A DNA stretch of 64,000 nucleotides from Chiridota heheva (lineage: Eukaryota; Echinodermata; Holothuroidea; Apodida; Chiridotidae): assembly GCA_020152595.1 (NCBI GenBank), contig JAIGNY010002073.1, positions 827,001 through 891,000 of the forward strand, written 5' to 3'. Shown here one piece after another: positions 1-11,300 of the stretch. The stretch's first letter is position 1. Every line of letters starts with the position of its first letter. A program made the translations under genes and the position numbers. The notes beneath the pieces were generated by a model. It worked only from the letters and a program-made list of their open reading frames with translations. It did no database searches and was not told the DNA's origin.

Positions 1-694
1 AAATGATTAATTTCCAAGGCCTGTAAACAGGAAGATTAATTTCCAAGTCCTGTAAACAGGAAGTGAGCCTGTGATGTCACTTCTGTCAATTAAACTTTTC
101 TTACAGTCATTTTGACATGGAATTTAAAACATCGAAATCTTTGCAATGGAATAAGATTTTAATTTGCTCTTCACAAAATGGGTTAATATTTTATCCCTGT
201 ATTATTATAAGATAATAATAATTAAGGATGCATCAGATATCAGGTCCAGCCAGACTGTCCAGTGACAAAAAATCTGGTTTCGGTTCCAGCTGGATCTGAA
301 CAAATGTCGGGCTGGATTATTTTAAAAACTGGCCTGAATTATCTCTTAAGAAGATGTTGGTAATAGCTTTAATTTGCTTAGATTTAAAACATCTTCTTAA
401 AATAAATTAAAACTTGTCAAAGTATGAAATATACAGTTTAATACAATATGTTATTTAATATTCTGACAAATTTGAGCTACTGTTAGAATAAACAAAAGAT
501 GTAGGCCTACAGTATGACCAAACTGATACAACTATCATAATGAAATGAAGCTTCAGAGTATAGGGCCTACAACAAACAGTTAGTATAAAGTGGAAACATT
601 TCTGGCAGCCTTTATCAGTGCATTACTAACCCCTAGCTTAATCCAGAAAAGGGCAGGGATGTCACTGACCTACAGGGGCATTACAAGGCATCAA
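1..694. other. AT-rich non-coding DNA with a short direct duplication
   Basis: No coding signal seen. Positions 1..60 contain two near-identical copies of about 30 bp (TTAATTTCCAAG followed by CCTGTAAACAGG). Confidence 0.6.
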
Positions 695-910
695 GGGCAC
701 TTTGAGGGAAGGTTTAAGGGCACTTTGAGGGCAGGTTTAAGGGCACTTTCAGGGCAGGTTTAAGGGCACTTTGAGGGCAGGTCTAAGGGCACTTTCAGGG
801 CAGGTTTAAGGGTACTTTTGAGGGCAGGTTTAAGGGCACTTTGGGGCAGGTTTAAAGGCACTTTGAGGGCAGGATTAGGGCACTTTGAGGGCAAGTTCAA
901 GGGCACTTGA
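695..910. repeat. 23-bp minisatellite, about 9 units
   Basis: Repeating words GGGCACTTTGAGGGCAGG then TTTAA, with base substitutions and a few short deletions between units. G-rich on the plus strand. Confidence 0.9.
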
Positions 911-1048
911 AATGTAAATAAGGGAGTAACCACTGCAACAAGTTGTGTCCCTGCATCTTTTTATATTGCCAGGGGAAATAATCAAAAGAAGGTAAAATAG
1001 TTCTCAAAAGTATGTTTTTGTTAAGATAATGTAGAGCTTTAAGTGAAA

Positions 1049-1290
1049 AGGGGCATGGCGGAGCCAATAAGGGGAAAAGTGGAGCCTATAAGGGGCAATG
1101 GTGGAGCCATTAAGGGGCAAAGTGGAGCCAAAGGGGCAAAGTGGAGCCAATAGGGGCATGGTGGAGCCAATAAGGGGCATGGTGGAGCCAATTAGGGGCA
1201 GTGGAGCCAATAGGGGCATGGTGGAGCCAATAGAGGCATGGTGGAGCCAATAAGGGGCATGGTGGAGCCAATAAGGGGCAAAGTGGAGCA
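1049..1290. repeat. 21-bp minisatellite, about 11 units
   Basis: The unit is built on AGGGGCATGGTGGAGCCAAT with small indels between copies. The minus strand is open across it for 95 codons only because the unit lacks stops; no gene is inferred. Confidence 0.9.
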
Positions 1291-4200
1291 CCCCTTTTAA
1301 AAAGCTAAACTAGAGACCTGTAATAAATTTGTGTAGTAAAATTTAACTATAGAAATTATTTTGTCTTTTCTTCATCATTTTCATGTGTAAACCATCCCCT
1401 TATATGTTAAATTTCAGAACTTATGATATAAAGCAACATAAAATACATGAAGTCTCTTTTTCATATAACAGAAAAAACTTCCATCTAATGAGGTCAGTAC
1501 AGTGGAATATCGTCAAATCATCTAAGAAGCATCTCTGATCAGCATAAGTTGAAATACATTCTTCATGACCAATTAAAATTAAACACTTCTAGTGAAGTTT
1601 TAGCACTATTAAGCACGTTGAATTTCACATAAGATAGCTATTACGTTTTCTTCCATTTCTAGAATGGTATGCACAATGATGTTTTTTGTTCTAAGAAAAA
1701 TATTGCATTATAAATATTGCTTACTAAATGATGTATAATTAACTAAATTGTAGTTTCTTTACAACCCATTTGCTCTCTTTCTCAATATGAGCTTTTTGAA
1801 ATGTGACTTTTGCACAAACTTTAAAGGTAGTGTACACTATTTTTCCAACAAACACATTTACATGTATCCAGCAATCAATTCTAAAATTTTTGTTAGTTAC
1901 TAATGTTTATTGAATAATGTAGTTAGTTATACACCACTCCATGTCCTATGTAGTTACTACATATGTATATTGGATAATGTAGAAACAATTATTCATTGTG
2001 CAACTTTGGTATGTAAAACTGCCCATATGCATTAGTATTATGTACATAATATTAAGGTGTATGTATATTAAAGTTCCTAATTTTTTGTTTTCAGTATATA
2101 CTTCTCTTTCAGGGTTAAAATACATATAAAGATATTTTTATTTGACGTTTTCAAGTGAAATGTTCTCAGAATATTTTAGTAAAATGTTTTCGGAATATTT
2201 TAAGTAAAATTGTTTCGGAATATTTTAGGTATAAAAAAATTTTCAGAATATTTTACACATTTCAACTGAAAATCTTTGAGCAACAGAGTGGAATTTGAAG
2301 AGTTCTTTTTCATGATGAGATAGTTTGAGATTGTCAGGTGCATGTCTCCATTGTTCCAATCTTATCAAGGTCTAAGACAAGAAAGAATATGAAAAATAAG
2401 AAATGGCCTTTCATTTAGGTTTTATCCATATCATTTTCTATATCTTTACTACTCTAAACATTTTTGTGATTAAGTTGAGCTTCAACATCATTGATGTTCT
2501 GGTTTATCTTAGTGACGAAAAGTCCATATTCAATGGCAATGCAGGAGGTTAATATTTATTTGCAGCACTGACAACTGCTTTCAGTATTCACATGGAGTAT
2601 TCACAAATGATATTGCTGACTGTCAAATATTAATTGCAATAAATAAATCTGGTCTAAAAATATTTTGCTAAAAAGAAGAAAGCTGCAGAGATTTTGTCCT
2701 TGATCTCATATTACCCATGATTAAATATGTTAAAGGAGGGCGTCCTTTTTCCAAGCCATTAGAATTTCAAAATAACACAGGTCTAATTTTTGATTCTCGT
2801 GTCGTTGATCAAATTTCATCCCAGTACTCCTTTAAATGCTGCTTTGAATTCATGCACAACTATTATATGAAGGACAGCCATGGAAAACAAGAACTCAAGA
2901 AAATTATATCATGGAAAGACAAGATTCTTTCTTTTTAATGTATAACTAGAATTAGTAGAGTGAAAAAGAAAAGAATCTATTATTTTTATACATATATTAT
3001 AATATAGTTTCTTAGTGACCAGAGTCATTTCACCTTGAACTTCACACCAATTGACATAACAGGCATCAGGGAGCTGTTTGTGCTGGAACAAATTCATTGT
3101 TGTACTTGTGTATTAGTCATCGTAACAGCTTTTTGGCAAATTTTGTAGTCCTATCCCCATGAAGTTTGAATGAGATATAAACGGTGCCAATATAATATTT
3201 TATACAGAAAGCAGTATTTGTAACATTTTTGTATTGAGATATTCAGGTGGAAAGACAAGGATTGGTTCACGTTCTCAAGAAAATTGCATCTTGTATGTAA
3301 GAGGATAGATATTCAAAGAAACAAAATTGGGAAGAATGCATTTGAAAACCTTAATCATATATTAAGTGTCTATGTCTCAGTTGTGTAGGTCATAACGTTA
3401 CTCAAAAATCATTTGTATTTGTTGCATTTTTTCATGAGATTTTGTTCATAACCATTGCATATCTAACATACACAGTATCTATAAAAGTAACTAAGATTTT
3501 ATTTTATTTTCCAATTAGTACAAAATTTAATTTCCAAACCAATTTCCATCAACGCTGTTTGGAAAGTGAGGGTACTCTTGTACAGTAGACTTGCTATACC
3601 AGTCATTTCCAGACATATTTCACAACTTTTCAGTGAAAAAATACAGTGTAGTTTCTTTAGTGTTGTCATCTATAGCACAAGATAAATCACTGAACTATTT
3701 CAGACTTAACAAGACCATGAAAACATGACATCATTATCGTCAAGTATTCATTCACACGTTTTTCACTAATTTATTTTGCTTTGAAATAAAGGTTTTACTC
3801 TTAAAATTATTCATTTCCTATATGGGTGAAATAAAGATATTATACCCCACCAATGAAAGAAAATCTTATCATCTAAGAGACTTATAATTTGTTTTGGTAT
3901 TTTTAAGTTCTCTTTCACAATTCAGATTAAATCTGGTGTCGATCTCAGCTTTCTATTTGAAAAGAGAACCATTTTTTGATTTTGTTTAAATTAGTTTTTA
4001 ATTAATTAAATTATTTTTTTAATAATTTTTAATTTTTTTTTTTTTTTTTTTTAGTTAGTCAAAATAAAATCAGTTTTATCATAATTTTAACTGTTTTAAA
4101 TGTATAAATCAATTTTATCTCTGTATATAAAATTTCAAACACGATGTGTAAATTGATAAACTTAAATATTCTGAGCTTAATTAAAATTTGAGCATTAATG

Positions 4201-4759
4201 TAAACTAACTTTGAATATTTTGTTGTTTTTGTTAACTGTCTGTTTTATTGATCATATGAATAAATGTAAAATTAATTGAAGTAGAGAATGTCAACTGAGA
4301 AATTCACAATTATATGTAGTACTATGTAATAAAGAGAGGCTAACTACTATACAAATATTGATTATGATGTAACTTCCAATGTTGCTGAGAATGAATAACA
4401 GGATTTTTCTTGGGCATCTGTAGGATTTGTACACAATGAAATAAAGTCTGAAGATATACGGGGTTTAATATCATGCAGGGTAGTTTCGTGTGAGGAAGAA
4501 TTATTTGAATTCCTTGTACCATTTTCGTTCAAAGCTAGTAAGGATCTTTATGCGTAACCAAAAGGTACTTAAAATACATTGTATGGATTTAGTTGTTTAT
4601 CAGTGCAGGCTGCAGTTTGTATCAATCAAACAAAAACAAATGAAACCAAATTATTCACAATGCATGTATTAATATATTTGTAATGTAATACAGGTGTAAT
4701 AATGAAAAGATGAAAATAAAACTGCCACCACTCAAAAAAGGTTGCATTATTTTTATAAA
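1291..4759. other. AT-rich non-coding DNA
   Basis: No gene seen. It holds a four-copy repeat of about 29 bp at 2155..2262 (each copy containing AATATTTTA after TTCTCAG or TTTCGG), a poly-T run around 4029..4052, and scattered open frames of 60-75 codons without domains or sensible splice borders. Confidence 0.5.
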
Positions 4760-5321
4760 CCCTTAATTCCCACTTTTCAAAAAAATGATTTTGCTTCATC
4801 AAATAGGCCCACAGCAGTGATTCTGCTATCATTTGAAAGAGCTCGAATAGTTCTTTCAGAAAATGTTACCTTTTGATGTTTGTTATGATGTAGATTTTTG
4901 AAAAAAGATGGGTTGAAATACAGAAAATTAAAAAAATACACAAAATTTAATGAATAAAACTGATTATTTTCTTTTCAAAAGCTTACTTCCCATACTTCCA
5001 GACCTTGTTTTTGCCTAAAAACCAGTGAGGACTTACAAAGACATAAATACATCATTTCCGGTTAAATTTTGACTGCCCCTATCATTAAAAAATCCTCCAT
5101 TTTCATTATTCACAAGAAATAATACAAGCTAAAAAAAAATTGGCCTAGTTTTGCCTAAAATTTATGTTGATATTTGACTTTTTTTATTGAAAAGATTTTT
5201 TGTCTTAACATTCATATAAACCAAACTGGTAGTGATACAAAACGAAAGGAAAGTTATGAAAATTAATTTGAAAAAAAAGTTCTGAAAAATTGCAGTCACA
5301 TTTTGGGACTTGGAGGGTTAA
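4760..5321. mobile_element. TTAA-type DNA element, copy A (decayed)
   Basis: The right half, from about 5095 to the GGG at 5315..5317 with TTAA after it, is the same sequence as the right end of the complete element at 17097..18123 (reverse orientation). Shared words include CATATAAACCAAACT, GAAAGGAAAGTT and a terminal GGGTTAA. The left part shares GCTTCATCAAATAGGCCCAC-type sequence with the copy at 57849. A CCC at 4760 may be the left end. Non-autonomous; no transposase frame. Confidence 0.55.
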
Positions 5322-5908
5322 GATATATCTGTCACTGTTGAATGAATTCATAGTATTAGTTGATTCAATTAGAGCTGTTAAATACAATATTGTACTGTCA
5401 TCACAAATCGCTATATAAATCTGACAAATATATAAGATTTTATGTGTTATTCTTTATTTTTTAATGTAGATGGAAGAAATGTGACCTTTATGAATGTGAC
5501 ATGCATAATTTAAGTAGTCTCCATTACAGGATTATCACATTAAAGTGAGTGAGTGTAATCATCAAACATTACACAATACAGTCAAGTCAATGCCTCAACT
5601 TGTGTCAGAAAAAGTTAGTACATAAATTTGGCACTACTATTAACATTTTCTGTCTGAAACTTGCCACAATGAAAGAAACTGGCTACTATTTTGCATAGAC
5701 AAATTTCTCATATTCAGAAATCAAAGTACTGGTTATGGGTTCGATTCATAGTTGTCATTTGTGTAATTAATATCTTCTTGTACATCATTTAATTTTATAG
5801 GCTATTTTTGTTAACATGGAGATTATAATAATTTAGCAATATAATTTAAAGTTTTTGGTTAAAATATTGACTCAAATCATGACAAGACAATTGGTTGGGA
5901 ATGCCAGA
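5322..5908. other. AT-rich non-coding DNA
   Basis: No gene or repeat array recognised. An isolated B-box-like word GGTTCGATTC lies near 5750 but lacks a matching A box. Confidence 0.5.
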
Positions 5909-6092
5909 CACCACTGGGACTAATAGCTTCCCACTTCACCACTGGGACTAATAGCTTCCCACTTCACCACTGGGACTAATAGCTTCCCACTTCACCACTG
6001 GGTACAGTTCACTTCCCACTTAATTGTGAGCTTCCCACTTCACCATTATCACCACTGGGACTAACACTCACCACTGGGACAGTATTCACCAC
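5909..6092. repeat. 28-bp tandem repeat, three good units and degenerate tail
   Basis: The unit carries CACCACTGGGACTAATAG then CTTCCCACTT. Later copies are shortened to CACCACTGGGAC or CTTCCCACTT words. Confidence 0.85.
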
Positions 6093-7584
6093 GATTCACA
6101 ATGGCACCCTCATTATGTCCCATTATTTACACAATGGCCAGTGTATTTACATATGAATCAGATCATGGAAATTTTCCCATCAATTTGCCACAGAGGCTTT
6201 TACCCGAAAAATCCACCATAACACATCAAAAACTTGCTCAGATCTTCTTAGTTTGTGCGGTTTGGAGGCAATATTTTAATGCAAAAACATTCCTCGGTAA
6301 GTCCTTGCAGGTCATAATTGATATTATTCTTTATGTCATCAAACTTTTGCAATTCAAAATACAATAAAATTTTACGTTCTACGTTGTTCGTGCACACATT
6401 ACAAGGTATATGATTTATTAGAATTTTGACAAGTAAACAATGATGACTCACCATACAACTGAGAGTAATAATACAGAAAAATAATCTCCGTAAATATATC
6501 TCATAATTTGTGCATTTTTCGAAAAATTCCCTTTTTTTCACACTTTACATGGGTTTCTTCTTTTTTAATAAAAAGAAATACATCAAGAATTGTAGAGAAA
6601 AAAAACCTCTTCAAATAGATAAAAATTAAAAGAAGGTATCATAGACTACTTTGTTATTGCAAAACACGATCAAAGAAAGGAGTAAGTTTCGCAAAAAAAT
6701 TTAACTTCCGATCACTTCTGACAACTAGGAGTCTTCGAACAAGTTTGAACCTATCAAAACACCACTGACATATTTTTTATCAGTACCGTCTTAATTTAAA
6801 ATAACACTTTATAATCAGTCATTAAAAAACAAAAAGATCAAATAACTTTTAATCATATGATACCCTGCTTATGAAACCATAGAAACAAAATGAAATGATA
6901 AATATAATAAAAAGATCACTTGCAGTATTATGTAAAACTATGATGAAGTGCTTGCAGTTTGTGCAGAAACAAAATGATAGCACTAAGCAATAAGTCTTTG
7001 AATTCAAAAGTTGAGCTGTATGCAGCATGCAGGGAAGGCCTTTTTCTTCATATTTTACTATTTTCACACATTTTTAGGTTTTTATTCTAAAAACAATTGT
7101 GAGGGCATCTTCACCAGTTGCTATCATTTCTTGCACAGAAAGAAAATCTATGTAATGGATCTTTTCCACTAATTATATTTATTGTCTAAAATTTTCTAGT
7201 CACTGGAATTTGTAAAGGTATTTACAAGTCGCAGAAAGGGCTTGTTTATGTTACTAGCAGTATACTGTTCAGGCTTTATTAATTTAATCACCCAGATATT
7301 AGGGAAGAAAAAAAATTGTTGCTTTTAAATAGTGTTATAAAGAACTCAATTGTCTTCTGCAAAAGCATCTCCAAACTAGTAATCCTTCCCTAAATTTGGA
7401 ATAACAGCCACATGAATACTGACACACCCTGTAAATGTGCTGATACTGCAAACCCTGTAAATGTGCTGATACTGACTGACACACCTTGTGATATGACAGT
7501 GATTGACATTTCATACTCAATCAATCATCCCAATAAAAATAAATCATAATTGAAAAATCAAAACTGCTTCCTAAGTTCCGTGAT
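6093..7584. other. AT-rich non-coding DNA downstream of TYW1
   Basis: Short open frames up to 97 codons on both strands overlap each other and show no recognisable domain. A partial duplication around CTGTAAATGTGCTGATACTG occurs twice near 7430..7475. Confidence 0.45.
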
Positions 7585-8141
7585 TTGCTATTTATTAAAA
7601 ATAGTTTTTTTAAACAGATTCATGGCCTATCAACAACACAAGTATGCAATTTTAACCGCTTAATTGTGAACATGAGTTAAAATGCAAAGTGGGTGTAACT
7701 GGCCCACACGAAAGTATGAAAACTATTGGTGACATGAACCAGTGATTTATGAGTTGTTAATTCTGCAACGACAGTCTTGCTGGCTGTTATGTGTCTTAGG
7801 GGAACTCTACTACACACATCTCTGACAGGTCCTAGTCCTTCTCTTCCATCAGCTATCAGTTCTTTTATGTGAATCACTTTCCATATGAACCATCTGGATG
7901 CGCAGCAGGATGTGGGATGGGTCAATAATCCTCACATACCTGAACTATATTTAGACTTTGGGGATTACAAGTAATATTTATATGGATCCTAATCGACAAA
8001 TTCACAATCAACCCCAAGTCATGCCACTTAAACCACCTCGCTCATTCAGGCAGTAACCATCTTGCATCTCTTGCTCCAGCAGCAACCTTAGGAGCTTTTC
8101 CCTCTCATCCAGCAAGCAGCCTCTTGCTCTAAAAGAAGCCC
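7585..8141 (-). promoter_or_regulatory. TYW1: probable TYW1 3' untranslated region
   Basis: The stretch directly after the TYW1 stop is relatively GC-rich down to about 7680 compared with its surroundings. An AATAAA hexamer on the minus strand (plus 7591..7596) would be a reasonable polyadenylation signal. There is also a minus-strand open frame of 82 codons at 7677..7925, without recognisable domains, which I take as untranslated sequence. The exact end is inference. Confidence 0.35.
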
Positions 8142-8360
8142 CTAGCATCCTGATATGTCTTTCTTGCTCTTCCTTCTGAATCTGGTTTCCTCTGGATCAA
8201 AGCCTTGCTCCTCTGCCCCAAAGCAAGCCCAGGAAGGGGTCTTCGCCATGTAGTCCTCAGCCCTGAATGTCAGCTCACCTTTGCTCTCTTCATATGATTT
8301 CATCAATTTATGGAATTGTGGGTAATCAATCCATGTGTGCCACTCTCCGTTTTGTTTGAA
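8142..8360 (-). CDS. TYW1: TYW1 terminal exon 14 with stop codon
   Basis: 72 codons plus TAG. Acceptor TCTTTCATAG. The reading FKQNGEWHTWIDYPQFHKLM continues to FRAEDYMAKTPSWACFGAEE and ends RRKSKKDISGC. The W-x-T-W-I-D-Y and D-Y-M-A-x-T-P-x-W-A-x-(F/Y)-G-A segments and the terminal ISGC are the normal C-terminus, so the gene's 3' end is complete here. Transcription continues toward lower coordinates into the 3' untranslated region. Confidence 0.95.
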   Translation of the reverse strand, partial: FKQNGEWHTWIDYPQFHKLMKSYEESKGELTFRAEDYMAKTPSWACFGAEEQGFDPEETRFRRKSKKDISGC

Positions 8361-11300
8361 CTATGAAAGAAATATTAGAGCAATAAATAAGTATTCACAT
8401 GTGATTTTAAACACTTAAAATATGTAAATTAAAATCGAATTTGGTATCTTAAGTATTGTTCATAAATTGTGTTCTGTGCTGTGAAATAATATTTAATAGA
8501 ATTGAACTTAAATATCATTCAAGCTGCATGATGATATTTTTTTCAAACAAGATAAACAGCATCGCTAACAACATAAAACTGTAAGCAGAGCTTTTATTTC
8601 TAATATGCAGAACAACTATTGCTAATAAGTTTGAGAAAGAAAAGCAAGAAAGATAGTTAAAAACCATGCACAAAATTAAATAATGATCAAAATAAGAACC
8701 AGAAATTTACCAATGAAGACTTGATAAAATTTGTAGAATGGGACATATTAAACAAAACTTACTCTACAGGATAAATTTAAGAAGTTAATTTTAACACAAA
8801 TTTAAGAGGACTGGTATGATGTGACTGATATGATGTGACTGATATGATGTGACTAATATAATGTGACTGATATAATGTGACTGATATGATGTGACTGATA
8901 TGATGTGACTGATATAATGTGACTGATATGATGTGATGTGACTGATGTGATGTGACTAATATGATGTGACTGATATGATGTGACTGATATGATGTGTCTG
9001 ATATGATGTGACTGAAATGATGTGACTGAAATGATGTGACTGATATGATGTGACTGATGTGATGTGACTGATATGATGTGACTGATATGATGTGACTGAA
9101 ATGATGTGACTGAAATGATGTGACTAATATGATGCGACTGATATGATGTGACTGATATGATGTGTCTGATATGATGTGACTGAAATGATGTGACTGAAAT
9201 GATGTGACTGATATGATGTGACTGATGTGATGTGACTGATGTGATGTGACTGATGTGATAATAATAATTTGTTTTGTATCCTCTGCAATCGTTTGATGTT
9301 CTCATGTGACGCACCTACAAGCAGACTGTTGCAATAATCAAGACGTGACAGGATTAATGACCTTGCCAATGCTAAAGCCGTCTCTTGAGTCAGAAGGTGT
9401 CTGATGCTGCCAATATTGTGCAAGTGGTAGTTGCAGATCCTGCAAAGCTCTGTGATATGCTTCTCCATGGTCAGTTCCGGTTGAAGAAAAACACCCAGAT
9501 TTTTCACTGATTTCGAGAATGGGATTGAGGTGAGACAAACCGAGATATGACTGATGTCTGTGATGAGCAGTCCGGACTTTGGTCCTACAAGCATAGCTTC
9601 TGTCTTGCACTCGTTAAGTTTGAGCATGTTGTTGGTCATCCAAGACTGTATGCTTGTTGTACATAGTTCAAGTTTGCTAAGTGCCACTATTCCACTTTCT
9701 GCTGGGTGAAAACTATCTATCAGCTGTGTATCATCGGCATAGAGATGATAAAGAACGTCATGACTGTTTATAAGTCTATCAAGTGGCTTTGTGTATAAGG
9801 TGAATAACAGAGGACCTAAAACAGATCCTTGTGGTACACCACATGTTAGATGATACGATGTGACTAGTATGATGTGACTTATATGATGTGACTAATGTGA
9901 TGTGACTAATGAGGTCTGTTGCTTGTTTGGATAGATGGTACTTTGACCATACAAAACAACCCAGAGTTGGCAGGAAGTTAGAAACAGACAGAAAGAAGTT
10001 TTGTTGCTGTGGTGGGCTAGTTGATTTAATGTCAGAGCACAAAAGATACATGCTATTTATTATCTATTATATGCTATTATTTATTATATGCTATTAACTA
10101 AGATTATCTACTATTAACCAAAATTAGATGCAATTGAGGAATCCCAAAAAGCAAAATTTAGGATTTGGGTGTTTAAGTTTTATTGAAGAAGTTCTAAATA
10201 GAGCCAGAATTAAAGATTATTGCAATGCTTCAAGGAAGGCCATAAGAATAAAGAAGAAATGGATTACACACCTTTTTATGTGCTGCTAGGACACAGTTTG
10301 AGTGTTCATGTTCACAAGCTAGCTCATAGTCTGGGAGTAGTGCCACAATTTGCTGCACAAATGAAACAATTTCCTCATGCCAAGGCACATTCTTCATAGT
10401 GAGACTGCTACCCTTGGATTCACCACAGTATGTCACACCCTGAATGAAAAAACAAATTAGAAAGGGATTTTATGACTTTATTGCATTTCATGCAGTTTTG
10501 ACCTTCACCTGAGCAATCATTGGTCATATATGTAGACTATATACCTAGCTGCATTACTGTAAACTAAAATATGTTCAGTTACTTGCAATCTGCACTATGC
10601 ATAACTATGTCTCACTCATTGAATTGAGAAGTTAACACATTGGTCAACAGAGATTTAAGTCACAATGCTGTCGCTCACAATGTGTCGCTCACAACTCTTA
10701 CCTCAACCACATCAACACCATGCAAAATGAAGCCCTCAGGCTTTGTCTGAGTGCCTACAGGACCTCCCCAATCACCAGCCTTCATGTTGAAGCCAACAAA
10801 CCCTCTTTCTGCTAAGGTGTAGAAAGCTTAGCCTCTCCTATGCTTTTTCCTCTCCTATGTCCTCACCAACACCCAGAACCCTGTTTACAACCTCATTAGG
10901 TACCCCAATTTATCCACCCTCTTTGATAGTACTAAAACCTATCCCCTCCCTTTAGCTTACCCATCAAATCAGACCTCCATCTCAACATCAACCCCACTAC
11001 TCTTGGCACTTTCTCCTGGCCCACTTTTCCTCCCTGGGCCACCCCCCTCCCTTCTATCCACTTGGGCCTCTCCATTCATCACACAACCCAAACCCACCCT
11101 AACCTCTTTATCAATCTCCACAATCAAATCAAAGACCAACTCTCAAACTACACCATCTATACTGATGGCTCCAAGGAAGGCGACAAGACAGCTGCTGCTG
11201 CCATCATTCAAGACATCACCCTTAGTAGCAGGCTTCCCAACTACTCGTCCATCTTTTCAGCCGAGGCAAAGGCCATCCTTCTCGCCCTCAACTTTATTGA

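Noticed and set aside
2717..2938. 73-codon plus frame
   Set aside because: AT-rich chance frame without domain or neighbouring exons.
5740..5765. B-box-like GGTTCGATTC suggesting a tRNA
   Set aside because: No A box at suitable distance and no cloverleaf.
7677..7925. 82-codon minus frame downstream of TYW1
   Set aside because: Lies after the TYW1 stop in probable 3' untranslated sequence; no domain.
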